Positions 8,643-18,959 are shown, counted from the first letter of the stretch. The stretch is 64,000 nucleotides of DNA from Gammaproteobacteria bacterium (GCA_021772975.1 JAJFKY010000022.1:372001-436000); one strand, 5' to 3'. The notes: generated from the letters alone by a model not told the origin. A program made the numbers and translations.

Positions 8643-11231
8643 ATGATTGTTTATCCACGCCTGTACTTGATTGTTTTGCTGCTCTTATGCTGCATCCTGA
8701 TACCCGTCAGCAGCCTCGCCCAGCCTGCTGATCCAGACATAGCGGAGAGCTGGATCCAGGGCTGCAGCCAGTATCCTGAATTATGCGTGCCGCGCTGCCA
8801 GCGTGATCCGATGTTTTGCGCGAATCAGATCAACACTTATCTGACTGACACGGTAAACCAGAAATTCCGCTTCCAGAACTGGCCTCTATTTCCCAACGTC
8901 GAGGCCCTGCACAGTAATACGGCAACCCCCATGCACGGGGCTTTTCTGACCATCAATGTCAACGACACTGCCCGCAACTATCTCGATAATGTATTGCAGC
9001 AGGGGCCCTCAATCGGCAGCGTAGATTTCCCCAACGGCTCACTGATCGTTAAACAAAACTTCGCCCTGACCAGCCAGGACCCCAGTCAAGACCCCTGGTT
9101 AACCGTGATGTGGAAACTGGATGGCTATTGCCATGCTGATTTCAGTGGCGCTGGTCCATGTGCCGGCGGAGAGTGGTTCTGGTATTTGTACCGGTTCGGT
9201 GAGTTTCTGCAGTTCAATCAGGTGCCCGCGGTCGGTAAAGCACAGGCTTTTTGCCTGGATTGCCACGGCCCGGTCCAGAAAGCGGATTTTTCCTGGCAGT
9301 TATTTCATCAGCTCAAAGCCAAACTGCCGGCCACTTCGCAGGTGCCGCCGGAACAGGCAGCCACCACCAACGTGGTCAAGTTCTGCGAAGGCTTACCCAT
9401 TGATCCAACCGTCCCCGGTGACGTGGCGCTGGATCCGGAAAAAGCCAAGCAGCAATATGGCCCGGAAAAGACCCAGCTGATGTTTGATTGCCTCTCCTGG
9501 CGCAGCTTTGTGGCACTGAACTGGCCGGCCCAGCCGGATCAGCGCGGTCAACCGGATACCGGTAAAAAAATCACTGACAGTGGTGAACGCGTATGGGAAT
9601 CCTACCGGGAAATTTTTGAAATTTTCCAACCCGATAACCCGGACTGGACCCTCAGCAACCGCGACTGGAACAGCCCAGAGCACTTTGACCCGGTCTGCGG
9701 CCAGCAGCCGGGTGATAAGGTGATGCGCATGCTGGCCAAGCAGCGGCACAGCCAGATTCTGAACGAAACCCATCAGGCCTTCGGCAATCAATTTAATATC
9801 CTGGTTGATCAGAACCGCAACCTGACCCACTTTGAAGTTCGCGTTAACCGTGATGAATATGACTTTTTCAAAACCAACGGCTATGCGGATACCGGCCAGT
9901 ACGATGTGGGCGGACCGCTGGCACAGCTCAAGTGGACGGCCCCGCCACTGCATTTCCCGGACAATGTGCGGGGCGTGGAAGGCGCCATTGAGATTAAAGC
10001 CGCCTGGCGGGAAATGTGCGTTGACAGCAGCTGCGTCAAACAGGATGACCTGGACAAATTCTATGTCCGCGAAGCATTGACTTATACCCCTGGCACTAAT
10101 GGCACGGAAGGCTCCTGTAAGCCCATCCAGGTTGGCCTGGTCGGTATGCATATCGGCCACAAATCCTTCTGGTCACCGCAGTGGGTATGGTCGACCTTCG
10201 AGCATGTCGATAACGCACCAACCGTGGGCCAGCCGGTTAAACCGGTGAGCAATGGTCAAACGCCGTACAGTTTCTACAATCCGGATACCGCCAAACGTCA
10301 ACCATCCGAAGCTGATTGCCGGGTCCAGCGCCCGGGCATTATTCCCAACAAGAAAAGCCAGTGGTACCGGGAAAATTCCGACGCCTGCCCGAATTTGCAG
10401 ATGATCGCCAACAGCCACCCCGGCCCGGCTGACCAGGCCAGCAGCTCGCCCAGCCAGAATGATGACAAACTGACACCCAATCAGGTCACCCGGATCGATC
10501 CGGCTACCGCCTCACCGCTTAATAACGGCTATCAGCAAAAACTGAAATCCATGAACTCGGTATTTCAGTATTTTGAACTGGTCAATACCCAATGGCCGTT
10601 GGCCGGACGTGGCAAACCGGGAGATACCACCATTCATATGCGTGTCTGTGATGCCACCACCACGACCGATTGCTACCAACTCATGCCGCCCGATTTACGC
10701 CTGCGTAACACCACCATGGAAACTTTCCAGGTGGCTTTCAAACAGCATTCGGATAACAGCATCAGCCAGTTCAGCAGTGTTGGCTGCATGCAGTGCCATG
10801 CCGGCGCAGGCCTGGATTTCAGCTTTGCCTGGACCGACGGCGCCGAGGAAATCATTCCCATCTCCCAGGATGATCTCAGCACTCCGCCGCGCGGCAGCTA
10901 TCAGCAAAGCTGTTATGCCCTGCATATGGACGGCACCCAGCTGCAGGCCCGTTGCCCGGATTTCAATGGCGGCGGTAATAACACCAGCCTGAGCAATGCG
11001 CATTTATGCCGCGCTGATATCGCCAATATCAACGGCAAGCTGTTGTGCAACCCTCCAACCGGTTCATTCACACTGAGCTGTAATCAGATTGATGTCAGCA
11101 GCGGCACGCTGAGCGCGCAATGCCTTAAAGCTGACGCGGCTACGCGGATACCGGCCAGCTTGGAGTTGAACGGTTATCAGGGCGTGATTGAAAACTGCAA
11201 TGGGGTATTAACCAAAGGCCGTTGTTCGTAA
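8643..11231 (+). CDS. Large secreted protein with two CxxCH haem-binding motifs
   Basis: About 862 residues. The second ATG (8643) sits 6 nt after a GGAGGG ribosome site and is preferred over 8637. An N-terminal signal peptide ends near SSLAQPAD. Two haem c attachment motifs are visible: FCLDCH near residue 205 and GCMQCH near residue 718. Many other cysteines occur (CSQYPELCVPRCQRDPMFC near the start), so disulfides are likely. It should be a periplasmic or exported dihaem protein. No catalytic family is recognised. The two haems are some 500 residues apart, unlike compact dihaem cytochromes. Confidence 0.75.
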   Translation: MIVYPRLYLIVLLLLCCILIPVSSLAQPADPDIAESWIQGCSQYPELCVPRCQRDPMFCANQINTYLTDTVNQKFRFQNWPLFPNVEALHSNTATPMHGAFLTINVNDTARNYLDNVLQQGPSIGSVDFPNGSLIVKQNFALTSQDPSQDPWLTVMWKLDGYCHADFSGAGPCAGGEWFWYLYRFGEFLQFNQVPAVGKAQAFCLDCHGPVQKADFSWQLFHQLKAKLPATSQVPPEQAATTNVVKFCEGLPIDPTVPGDVALDPEKAKQQYGPEKTQLMFDCLSWRSFVALNWPAQPDQRGQPDTGKKITDSGERVWESYREIFEIFQPDNPDWTLSNRDWNSPEHFDPVCGQQPGDKVMRMLAKQRHSQILNETHQAFGNQFNILVDQNRNLTHFEVRVNRDEYDFFKTNGYADTGQYDVGGPLAQLKWTAPPLHFPDNVRGVEGAIEIKAAWREMCVDSSCVKQDDLDKFYVREALTYTPGTNGTEGSCKPIQVGLVGMHIGHKSFWSPQWVWSTFEHVDNAPTVGQPVKPVSNGQTPYSFYNPDTAKRQPSEADCRVQRPGIIPNKKSQWYRENSDACPNLQMIANSHPGPADQASSSPSQNDDKLTPNQVTRIDPATASPLNNGYQQKLKSMNSVFQYFELVNTQWPLAGRGKPGDTTIHMRVCDATTTTDCYQLMPPDLRLRNTTMETFQVAFKQHSDNSISQFSSVGCMQCHAGAGLDFSFAWTDGAEEIIPISQDDLSTPPRGSYQQSCYALHMDGTQLQARCPDFNGGGNNTSLSNAHLCRADIANINGKLLCNPPTGSFTLSCNQIDVSSGTLSAQCLKADAATRIPASLELNGYQGVIENCNGVLTKGRCS

Positions 11232-11242
11232 TCAGGTAACAA

Positions 11243-11271
11243 AAAAAAGCGGGGCCAACAGGCCCCGCTGA
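11243..11271 (-). terminator. Rho-independent terminator (minus strand)
   Basis: The stem AGCGGGGCC / GGCCCCGCT with a 4-nt loop is followed on the minus strand by eight U. It lies 20 bp past the stop of the minus-strand secreted protein gene and 12 bp past the stop of the plus-strand haem protein. It lies between the two convergent genes. Confidence 0.88.
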
Positions 11272-11291
11272 TCAGCTATCTGGCAAACGGT

Positions 11292-13091
11292 TTATTTACC
11301 GTTGCAGCTAAACCGGTACTCGGCAACTGAATTTCTCCAGTTGGCAAATGCATTGGAACTGGCGCCGGCATACTCGCCTACATACCAGAAACGCCGGCCA
11401 TCCGGATCAGCCGCCATACCTGAATAATCACCCCAGCGATGCGGACCGGGCGCCTGGAATGAACGGTAAAACTCCGTGCCGGCAAACTGTTCGATTTCAC
11501 TGCGCACCTGACCTGGCGTATCGTTGGAACGCCGGCCGGTAACAAATACTGACGGGAATTCGTTCAGGCTGCTGCGGGTATAGCCGATCGCCATATCATC
11601 ACAGGCGTTAACCGCCAGCGACGGGAAGGAACGATAATCACCATTATCCGAACTGAATACACCGGCCTGTAAAACACCGGCGGTACTGCTGGGCAGACTG
11701 ACCGCGGCAGGGTCGATCTGCGCCCAGCGGATACAGTTCACCGGTCCATTGCCCGGGTCGCAGGCAATGGTCTGGGTGGTCCAGATATTGCCGTTACGGA
11801 ATTTGGTTTCCTGTCCGCGATAGTCATTTCCCTGCAGCAGTTCAGACGAACCGGCCTGTGGAAATGGCAGCGGGAAGCACGAGAAAGCGGGACAAGGCAC
11901 ACCGGAGGCAGCCGCCAGATCCACATCACCTTCCAGCTGGAATACATTCGCGCCAAACGGATCATCCCAGGAATACACCGAGTGGGTAATGCCATCAAAC
12001 ACTTCGGTCATAATGTAGTGTGGTCCGCTGGTCGGGAAGCTGTTATTGGAAATACCGCTCAGATGCGCTGGTTGCGGTGTACCATCAAAACGCGGCACCA
12101 GGTGGGTAACCACTTGCAGCGGGCTGCCGGTAAACAAATCCTGCTTGTTCATCGCAAATACCCGGCCACCGGCAAAAGTAAATCCAACGCCCGGGGTGAA
12201 ACTAAATTGATTGGAACCCATGTAAACGGCATCCACACCTACACCCATATGGGGAAAGTCAAACAACTCGCCGTTGATATTGGTCGGGAAACCTACCCGA
12301 TTCCATGCTCCGGTCGGATCGCCGGTTACCGTTGCGGCCACGCAATAACCAGTCAGGTTACTGTCAATACCCATCACGAAGCGGTCGGCTGACTCGTCGT
12401 AGACCACATCCGGGTCAAACGTGCCTGCACTGTTGCAGCCGGGGGCACCGGCAAAGAAGCTGTTAAAACCAGTCGGCGGGACCAGTTCATTGCCCTGTTT
12501 GTCGTATACCGCAAACGCCACATTGACAACCACGATCACATGATCAGGACCTACCGCGATATCCGGGTCCGGCGGTACCGTGGCTGCGAATGGTTCGTCA
12601 TTGCAGCAGTTTTCCGCGCCAATTGAATCGAACTCCTGCAGCAGCTTGGGTCCTTTTTTACCGATACCATTACCGTTGCCGTTGTTATTGACGTTGACAT
12701 CATCCGCACCATTCAAACCCTGAATATTGCCACCCGGCGCATTGGCCATCGCCTCTGCCTGCGCAGCCGCGACTTCGGCATCGGTAAAGGGTGATTCAAT
12801 CATCGCACCACCCACTACCTGCGGCGGACCATCACCTCGATTGGGCGATTGGGGCGGAACATCCGCCATCTCAATCATAGCCGGTGCGGCTGATGTATAG
12901 GCAATCGTGCCTTGACCGGTCACCGTGACTGGTTCATTCATAGCCTGCTGGACGCGGCTCATGACTTCAGGCGTCACCTGAAAAGATGGTTTAAGCACGG
13001 GGGCATCACTGGTTGTACTGACATTGACTGCCACCCCGATTGCTAAAGCCGTAGCGGCCAAGCTGGAAAGTATAACGTAAGAACGTTGCAT
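11292..13091 (-). CDS. Secreted protein of unknown function, about 599 residues
   Basis: The start at 13091 is chosen because AGGAGG lies 7 nt upstream; an ATG 21 nt further out lacks this. The signal peptide is MQRSYVILSSLAATALAIGV. After it come a low-complexity acidic/Asn-Gly stretch (DDVNVNNNGNGNGIGKKG, near residues 130-150) and a long region rich in Gly, Pro, Asp and aromatic residues (PPDPDIAVGPDHVIVVVNVA). This part has the look of a beta-propeller or other secreted beta-rich fold. I do not recognise a family or catalytic residues. A strong terminator follows. Confidence 0.7.
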   Translation of the reverse strand: MQRSYVILSSLAATALAIGVAVNVSTTSDAPVLKPSFQVTPEVMSRVQQAMNEPVTVTGQGTIAYTSAAPAMIEMADVPPQSPNRGDGPPQVVGGAMIESPFTDAEVAAAQAEAMANAPGGNIQGLNGADDVNVNNNGNGNGIGKKGPKLLQEFDSIGAENCCNDEPFAATVPPDPDIAVGPDHVIVVVNVAFAVYDKQGNELVPPTGFNSFFAGAPGCNSAGTFDPDVVYDESADRFVMGIDSNLTGYCVAATVTGDPTGAWNRVGFPTNINGELFDFPHMGVGVDAVYMGSNQFSFTPGVGFTFAGGRVFAMNKQDLFTGSPLQVVTHLVPRFDGTPQPAHLSGISNNSFPTSGPHYIMTEVFDGITHSVYSWDDPFGANVFQLEGDVDLAAASGVPCPAFSCFPLPFPQAGSSELLQGNDYRGQETKFRNGNIWTTQTIACDPGNGPVNCIRWAQIDPAAVSLPSSTAGVLQAGVFSSDNGDYRSFPSLAVNACDDMAIGYTRSSLNEFPSVFVTGRRSNDTPGQVRSEIEQFAGTEFYRSFQAPGPHRWGDYSGMAADPDGRRFWYVGEYAGASSNAFANWRNSVAEYRFSCNGK

Positions 13092-13361
13092 ATTAAGACC
13101 TCCTGTGATCATTTTTATTTAATGAAGCCATCCATTGGCAATTTGGATCCTTCCTCAGCATCGCGTAGCGATTACCATCGGCCGGCTTCCAATTGTCGGC
13201 ACAAAATGGCTGCTGTAAAGCTAGTTGCTTTTACTAGAGGTCAGATAACTATAACGTAACGAACTTTGAAATTCGTTAGCTTAAAGTTATTTGCGTAATT
13301 AAATTTCCACTGATTAATTAATCAACATAATTGACACAAATAGTCAGATTGTGATTTTCAG

Positions 13362-14600
13362 CTATCTTTGCTTGCGCAATAGTGGCCGATATTGTTCGAC
13401 CAGAAAATCGGTAAACGCGACATCACCTGAATAACGGGCCAGATGCGTGGTATCGCTGAACATCTCCGGGTTAACCGCATCAATGGTTTGAAAGTTTCTT
13501 ATGCTGACACCGGTTTCCGCGGCTATCCGTTCCAGCACCTGCTGTTGCCGCGCGATGGCGTCTGGAGGGTTTTTAATCCAGTCCGTATTCTTGGGCAGCA
13601 ACACCACCTCGACATGCTCGGAAATCCGCTGAAAATTACGCACCACCTGAATAAATGCAGCCACCAGTGTTTCATCAAAATTCAAGTCAATAATATCCGC
13701 ACTATGTATCCTGGATAAGCGGTCATCATCAAGCTCGTGATCGGTGCGTAAGGTCTTATAAAACTGAGTGAAAATTTCACGCGTCTCAGCCGAACGTTCC
13801 TCGGGAATGGTACCGGCGCCCTGCCACTGGTAGGACCATTCAGCGCCATCGAAATCCGGGTATTCCTCTGCAAACTTTTGCGACAACTGCTCTCCCAACT
13901 CATCCCGGCGTTCGACGATAGCCGGATCTTCCGGTAATTGCGTACGTGGCCGTTGTGCCTGAAACGCTCTGCCAAAGAAGCTGGTAATCATTTCCGCGGA
14001 TACCCCATCACGCAGATAACGTATCGTACCCATCAGGATGCCCGTGGTGGGGTCATCCCGGGTGATCTCCAGCAACTCCCGCGGGCTGGCCAGTAAGGCA
14101 ACAAATGAATCTTCGATCTCACGTGCGCCATTGCGCCGGGCAACCGTGGTCTGGAAAGGATTGAATTCAATCAATGTCAGCTTCAGAGTCCGCTGCTCAC
14201 GCTCAAATTCATCGGCGATTCTTCTCGACAAATAATCCTGGAACATCGGATTAAGGCCGCCGAAACCAAAGTTAAATGACTTTATCGCGACGCCCTGCTC
14301 AGCCAGTTCACGGTCAAACTGCCGTGCTGAAAATCCAGCCTCAACCATCGACGAACCAAAAAACATCATTAACTCATCGTCTTCACTGACAATTCTGGGC
14401 AATGCCGCCTGGGCTTCCAGCACCCGCCCCAGAAATGTCTCGGCACTGGCATCATTGAGATGGGTAAATACCCGCACTATACCCAGGCTCAACCCCATAC
14501 CCAGCATAATCGCGAGCAGTATTTTCAGGTATATAAAACGCTCAGCAGGCCCGTTTTCAGCGCTCACGGCGTACTCAGAATTGGAAGTAGATGAACTCAC
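13362..14600 (-). CDS. SGNH-hydrolase-like membrane-anchored partner of an MBOAT acyltransferase
   Basis: 412 residues. An N-terminal transmembrane helix at about 25-45 anchors the protein. Then comes an SGNH-type block I (MMFFGSSMVEAGFS, candidate nucleophile Ser near residue 82), GGLNP, and a C-terminal DTTHLARYSG with a possible Asp-His pair near 383-386. This layout fits the extracytoplasmic SGNH-like proteins that work with MBOAT transporters in exopolysaccharide O-acetylation (AlgJ/AlgX-like or DltD-like). Its start overlaps the end of the MBOAT gene by 26 bp, so the two are translationally coupled. The acceptor polymer is unknown, and no polysaccharide synthase is adjacent. Confidence 0.75.
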   Translation of the reverse strand: MSSSTSNSEYAVSAENGPAERFIYLKILLAIMLGMGLSLGIVRVFTHLNDASAETFLGRVLEAQAALPRIVSEDDELMMFFGSSMVEAGFSARQFDRELAEQGVAIKSFNFGFGGLNPMFQDYLSRRIADEFEREQRTLKLTLIEFNPFQTTVARRNGAREIEDSFVALLASPRELLEITRDDPTTGILMGTIRYLRDGVSAEMITSFFGRAFQAQRPRTQLPEDPAIVERRDELGEQLSQKFAEEYPDFDGAEWSYQWQGAGTIPEERSAETREIFTQFYKTLRTDHELDDDRLSRIHSADIIDLNFDETLVAAFIQVVRNFQRISEHVEVVLLPKNTDWIKNPPDAIARQQQVLERIAAETGVSIRNFQTIDAVNPEMFSDTTHLARYSGDVAFTDFLVEQYRPLLRKQR

Positions 14601-15981
14601 TGCTCGGTTCTCCTATCATTAAACAGATGGCCTGGCCAACAATCAGAAACAGCCAGAATAACCACGGCTTGTTCTCCAGTTTCGCGGCTTTATTAATCAC
14701 GAAATAATCCAATAGATGCATGCCTGCCAGCGCACCGACTGTCAACAGCATAATACTCATCGCCGCCACACCGGACTCCGGCAGGCCGGTTACAGTATGC
14801 ATATCAAGCAATACATCCAGCGCCGAATCCAGGCTGGTGGCACGGAACAATACCCAGCCCAGCAACACCAGATAAAAGGTGATGGCCCATTTGATCAGAC
14901 GCCACCACCAGGCCCTGGATTGCACCAGTGTTCCGAACAGGCGCAGGCTGCTCAGATAGTGCGTCGCGGCAATGATCACGCCATGAAAAGCCCCCCACAG
15001 CACAAAAGTCCAGGCCGCGCCATGCCATAAGCCACCCAGTAACATGGTAATCATGATATTGCGATAGCGGGAATATTTTCCGCCCAGCGGGATGTACAGA
15101 TAATCGCGCAGCCAGGTCGACAGCGAAATATGCCAGCGCCGCCAGAAATCCACCGGTGACAAGGCAAAATAAGGTAAGCGAAAGTTCAGCGGTATCTGAA
15201 AACCCAGCAGCAATGCCAGCCCGATGGCCATATCGCTGTAGCCGGAAAAGTCGCCGTAAATCTGTCCGGCAAACGCCAGCACCCCGGTCCAGGTTTCCAG
15301 CAGACTGACCGATGCGTCCGAATCAAATGCCAGCGCTGCCGGCGCCGCCAGCAGATCGGCGGCGGTTTTCTTGATCAAGCCTACCGTGATCAGCAGAAAG
15401 CCATGTTTGGCGTTAATCCAGGTGGGCAGCGGCAAGCGGTGAAACTGCGGCAGTATCTGGCGGGCACGCAAAATGGGCCCGGCCACCAGTTGCGGAAAAA
15501 ACGACAGCGCCGCGGTAAATGCCACCAGCCCTTTGCGCGGCTGCATATCGCCGCGGTAGACATCGATGGTGTAACTTAAACTCTGGAAAGTGTAGAACGA
15601 AATACCTACCGGCAAAACCCAGGACAGGGTCGGCAGGGATACGCTATAGCCAATCGCCTGCAGCAGCTCAGCTACAGAATTGAGTGCAAAATCAGCGTAT
15701 TTGAACAATGCCAGAATGCCCAGATTCATCATCACCGACAGGCTGACGAACCATTTTTTAGCCCGCTGTGTCTGGGCCGAACCGATCGCCAGTGCCAGGT
15801 AATAATCCGCTACGGCACTGCCGACCAGCAACGGGATAAATTTGTAATTCCAGGTGCCATAAAAAACCAGGCTGGCAACCAGAATTAAATATAAGCGTGG
15901 CGTTCGCTGCAGGAATATAAAGCCATAAAACAGCAGGAAGATGACAAAGAACCAGAAGAAAATCGGGGTATTAAATAACAT
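14575..15981 (-). CDS. MBOAT-family membrane O-acyltransferase (AlgI-like)
   Basis: 468 residues with about ten hydrophobic segments. Family motifs are clear: DFSGYSDMAIGLALLLGF, the FWRRWHISLSTWLRDYLYIP block, and GGLWHGAAW with the conserved active-site His near residue 318. AlgI-type MBOATs move acetyl groups across the inner membrane to a periplasmic SGNH protein, which modifies a polysaccharide. The downstream overlapping gene encodes just such a partner. There is no alginate or cellulose cluster in the window, so the pair is orphaned and its substrate is unknown. Nothing else is seen in the 355 bp up to the next gene at 16337. Confidence 0.92.
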   Translation of the reverse strand: MLFNTPIFFWFFVIFLLFYGFIFLQRTPRLYLILVASLVFYGTWNYKFIPLLVGSAVADYYLALAIGSAQTQRAKKWFVSLSVMMNLGILALFKYADFALNSVAELLQAIGYSVSLPTLSWVLPVGISFYTFQSLSYTIDVYRGDMQPRKGLVAFTAALSFFPQLVAGPILRARQILPQFHRLPLPTWINAKHGFLLITVGLIKKTAADLLAAPAALAFDSDASVSLLETWTGVLAFAGQIYGDFSGYSDMAIGLALLLGFQIPLNFRLPYFALSPVDFWRRWHISLSTWLRDYLYIPLGGKYSRYRNIMITMLLGGLWHGAAWTFVLWGAFHGVIIAATHYLSSLRLFGTLVQSRAWWWRLIKWAITFYLVLLGWVLFRATSLDSALDVLLDMHTVTGLPESGVAAMSIMLLTVGALAGMHLLDYFVINKAAKLENKPWLFWLFLIVGQAICLMIGEPSSEFIYFQF

Positions 15982-16336
15982 TTATTATTATCTCGTTATC
16001 CTTAGCACAGCAGCGACACCCATAGTCAGGCACAACCGCGTCATCCAGAGCCTGCCGTTCAGGCTCTCAGTTAAACACGCAACACTGACAGCATTGTGTG
16101 GCGTTGAACCACGCAAAACATCTGCCAATAGTCATATTCCGTTGCTTGGATGCTGGCGGGTTGGTTTTGGTTTGTTTCCGGCGGGGATTATTTTTATCTG
16201 GCGGTTATGTGCCGGCTTGCCGGCGCAGGCTTTATCCTGATAGTCGCTGCCTGTACACTGGCTGAGAACCCCTGAATAAGCCAGCAGTGACTGATCCGCG
16301 AATCAGCGCTCTTGCTGCGCAACCGGATTGATTGTC

Positions 16337-17101
16337 ATGCACAAACTGTTTTTCTGGCTCACTGTTATTGCCATCCTCGGCTTTGGTCCGGCCTGGGCTC
16401 AGCCAGATGATCAGTCTGCTACGCACACAGAAGATTTATATCGCATTCAGACGCTGCGGGCTGCGCCGGGCAAACTGCAGAGTTTGATTGAACTGAATCA
16501 ACAGCTTGCCGAAGCAGGTTTCTACCGCGCCGCGGGTTCGCCGCCACCTTTTATCGGCCGCCATTCGCAAGGCGATCACTGGGACCTTATCCTGATTCAC
16601 CCGATGCGCAGCTATGCCGATTATTATGCTGCTGATCAACTTGCCCGACGACAGGCAGCGCAGCTCAAACATGCATCATTACTGACTCAGCTGGCTGCCG
16701 TCACTGCTTTTCGGGAAGATGTGTTTGCTTACGGCCCATCCCTGGCCCGGCTGACCAGCCAGTTTGCCGATCATGACTTTCTGCATATCGAAATATTCCA
16801 CGCGCTGGCGGGCAAGCAGGCTGAACTGCTGCGGCAACGCAAAATGGAAAACACTTACCTCAAAGGCGTGCAGCGGACGGTCAATGAAATCTTTGTGATG
16901 CACGCCGGCGGCGATGCTGATGTCATGACGATCGGTTTTTATCCCTCGCTACAGGCTTATGCTAAACCCCACAGCATGGCTGAAGAACAACGTGATCAGG
17001 TCGCCAGACAGGCCGGCTTTAAAAGCCTGGACGACATCAGCTATTACCTGCGTGCTCTGATTGCCGCCCACCACGACACCCTGGCCAGCGTGGTTCGCTA
17101 A
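16337..17101 (+). CDS. Secreted NIPSNAP-like (ferredoxin-fold) protein
   Basis: 254 residues from the ATG at 16337. A signal peptide ends at GPAWAQ. Two similar halves follow, beginning EDLYRIQTLRAAPGKLQSLIEL and DFLHIEIFHALAGKQAELLRQR. Each has the beta-strand/long-helix pattern of dimeric alpha-beta barrel (NIPSNAP/EthD-like) domains. No catalytic residue can be named. Its neighbours, the MBOAT pair and the kelch genes, are on the other strand, so it forms a single-gene unit. The fold assignment is tentative. Confidence 0.55.
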   Translation: MHKLFFWLTVIAILGFGPAWAQPDDQSATHTEDLYRIQTLRAAPGKLQSLIELNQQLAEAGFYRAAGSPPPFIGRHSQGDHWDLILIHPMRSYADYYAADQLARRQAAQLKHASLLTQLAAVTAFREDVFAYGPSLARLTSQFADHDFLHIEIFHALAGKQAELLRQRKMENTYLKGVQRTVNEIFVMHAGGDADVMTIGFYPSLQAYAKPHSMAEEQRDQVARQAGFKSLDDISYYLRALIAAHHDTLASVVR

Positions 17102-17117
17102 CCATCGTTATGCAACT

Positions 17118-18929
17118 TTACGGCGATGAAATATCCAGAATCTGCACCTGACTGATATTCTGAATACCACCCAGCAAAACTGAACCTAGCATGACGTAAA
17201 AGTCATCGTCAAAAGCCACGCCACTGACTCCATGCACCGCAATCGGCAGATCAGCAATACTTTGCCAGCCGCCTATCGCCGGGTCATAGGCTTCGGTGTT
17301 GTTGATAACTCGCGGCGGCGCGGCATTTTCACCGCCGGTAACCACTATCCGGCCATTCACCACGCTGGCGGCAAAACCACTGCGCGGGGTATTCATGGGT
17401 GGGCCGTTGCGGCTGTTACCGGTCACCGGATCAAAAATGGTTACCCCGGTGGTCGCGCTCCCGGCCGTATCACGCCCGCCCATAATCCAGAACTCGCCCT
17501 GAAAGGCAACCGCGGCGGAATGATCGCGCGGGAAAATATTTAACCCCGGAAAGCTTTCCCAGCTATCTTCAGCAGGCGAGTAACGATCAATCTGACTGCT
17601 GCCTACGCCACCGCCCGAATAAATATGCGCCCCGATGACCGCCGCGGCCCCTGCGGCTGCCCGACCGAACGGCATGTTGGCCAGGATGCTCCACTGATCC
17701 GTATCCGGGTCATACCGCCAGGTGTTATTTTCCGGTGATCCGAGAAAACCGGAACTGATATAGCCGCCCAATAAGTACAGATCACCATCAAAAGCCACCA
17801 GCGTACTGTGGTCACGCGGTCCAGGCATATCCTGTAAGCGCGTCCAGGTATCACTGGCGGGCTGATAGCGCCATAATTCCGACAGACTGAAAAACCCACT
17901 GCGATAACCGCCAGCTACATAAATGGAATCCCCAAGCCGCGCCGCCGGCAGTTCCGATAAGGTCGGTCCGGTATTGCTGGTCGCACGCCAGTTGGCGGCT
18001 AATACATTACCCAGCGGCGGAAAGGCACACTCCAGACTCTGCAGCGACGATAACCTGACGGGTTCCAGCTGACCGGCGCCAAATTCAGGAAAATCTGACT
18101 GATAGGTCACAATCGCTGTATTGCAATCGGTAAACACTATGCGGATATCGCCCCAGCGCATGCGGTTGACATCGTTTTCATTAAAGCCATCACCAAAGCT
18201 GGTGCCGTCGGCAATGCGCACACTGTCCAGTATCACCACGTTGTCGCGCAGTACACCGGTACCGATAATCCAGACCTGACGGCCCATATCATCAAACGTA
18301 AACCAGGCCATGACCACTACGCCGGGCGCCACCTCCTGCAGAAACCAGCCTTCTCCATTGTTGTCGAAATCCACCCAGGTGCCACTGATTCCGGGTTGAC
18401 CGGGCGCGGGGGGTGGCCATTGACCGGCCGGCACACCAAATGGCAGACCCACAATACCCGATACGCGCGCAATCGGACGCGAACCCGAACCGTAAGCCGG
18501 CAGACCTGAGTAGCTCATGCTGCCACTGCGGTCATCATCAAACTCGAATGTGATGCTGCCCCAGGGCGTTCTAACCACGTCATCCGGATCAAAATCAGGC
18601 CCGAACATGGCTCCGCTGGTGATGTTGGCTGATTCCACCACGATGCGATTGCCGGTGATGGTACCCACTCCGCCAAACCAGGCCTGCGGGCCGTTATCAC
18701 TACCGGCGGGGGTAAAAGTAAACCAGATGATCAACGCGGTATTCTGATCCAGCACCTCGACCAGCCAGCCTTCGCCGTCACGGCCGGGCGTCAGGTAGGT
18801 GCCGCTGTGCGCGGCCTGCACGGCGGTCTGGGCTGAGGCATTATGGCTGTAACCGTTGCTTAGCAGAACTGCTGCAAGCAGAGCGGGATAGATAACTCTG
18901 TAAACCATAGATAATGCTTTGTGTGGCAT
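17118..18929 (-). CDS. Secreted kelch-repeat protein, paralogue 1
   Basis: 603 residues with a signal peptide (to about residue 33). Two related N-terminal modules follow. Each starts with a GTxxxPGRDGEGW- or GTWVDFDNNGEGW-like strand and continues with WFTF and a GxG turn (residues about 40-150 and 180-300). These modules are common in secreted proteins of some gammaproteobacteria and have no known function. The C-terminal half has kelch repeats (ARLGDSIYVAGGYR, DGDLYLLGGY, AVIGAHIYSGGG, QGEFWIMGGR, NGRIVVTGG), about six blades, so a beta-propeller. It is very similar over its full length to the next gene, a clear tandem duplication. It is probably a surface or exported binding protein. Confidence 0.88.
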   Translation of the reverse strand: MPHKALSMVYRVIYPALLAAVLLSNGYSHNASAQTAVQAAHSGTYLTPGRDGEGWLVEVLDQNTALIIWFTFTPAGSDNGPQAWFGGVGTITGNRIVVESANITSGAMFGPDFDPDDVVRTPWGSITFEFDDDRSGSMSYSGLPAYGSGSRPIARVSGIVGLPFGVPAGQWPPPAPGQPGISGTWVDFDNNGEGWFLQEVAPGVVVMAWFTFDDMGRQVWIIGTGVLRDNVVILDSVRIADGTSFGDGFNENDVNRMRWGDIRIVFTDCNTAIVTYQSDFPEFGAGQLEPVRLSSLQSLECAFPPLGNVLAANWRATSNTGPTLSELPAARLGDSIYVAGGYRSGFFSLSELWRYQPASDTWTRLQDMPGPRDHSTLVAFDGDLYLLGGYISSGFLGSPENNTWRYDPDTDQWSILANMPFGRAAAGAAAVIGAHIYSGGGVGSSQIDRYSPAEDSWESFPGLNIFPRDHSAAVAFQGEFWIMGGRDTAGSATTGVTIFDPVTGNSRNGPPMNTPRSGFAASVVNGRIVVTGGENAAPPRVINNTEAYDPAIGGWQSIADLPIAVHGVSGVAFDDDFYVMLGSVLLGGIQNISQVQILDISSP

Positions 18930-18941
18930 AACTCACCAGTC

Positions 18942-18959
18942 ATACGAATAGCTTCGTCC
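18942..18959. promoter_or_regulatory. Degenerate inverted repeat upstream of kelch gene 1
   Basis: ATACGA-N6-TCGTCC followed by ATAACTATA, 13 bp upstream of the kelch gene 1 start. It matches the cleaner palindrome in front of kelch gene 2 in spacing and in the AT-rich hexamer beside it. It may be a shared operator overlapping the promoter. Confidence 0.45.

Noticed and set aside
9393-10160. 255-codon minus-strand frame inside the haem protein gene
   Set aside because: Antisense shadow of a gene with clear signal peptide and CxxCH motifs.
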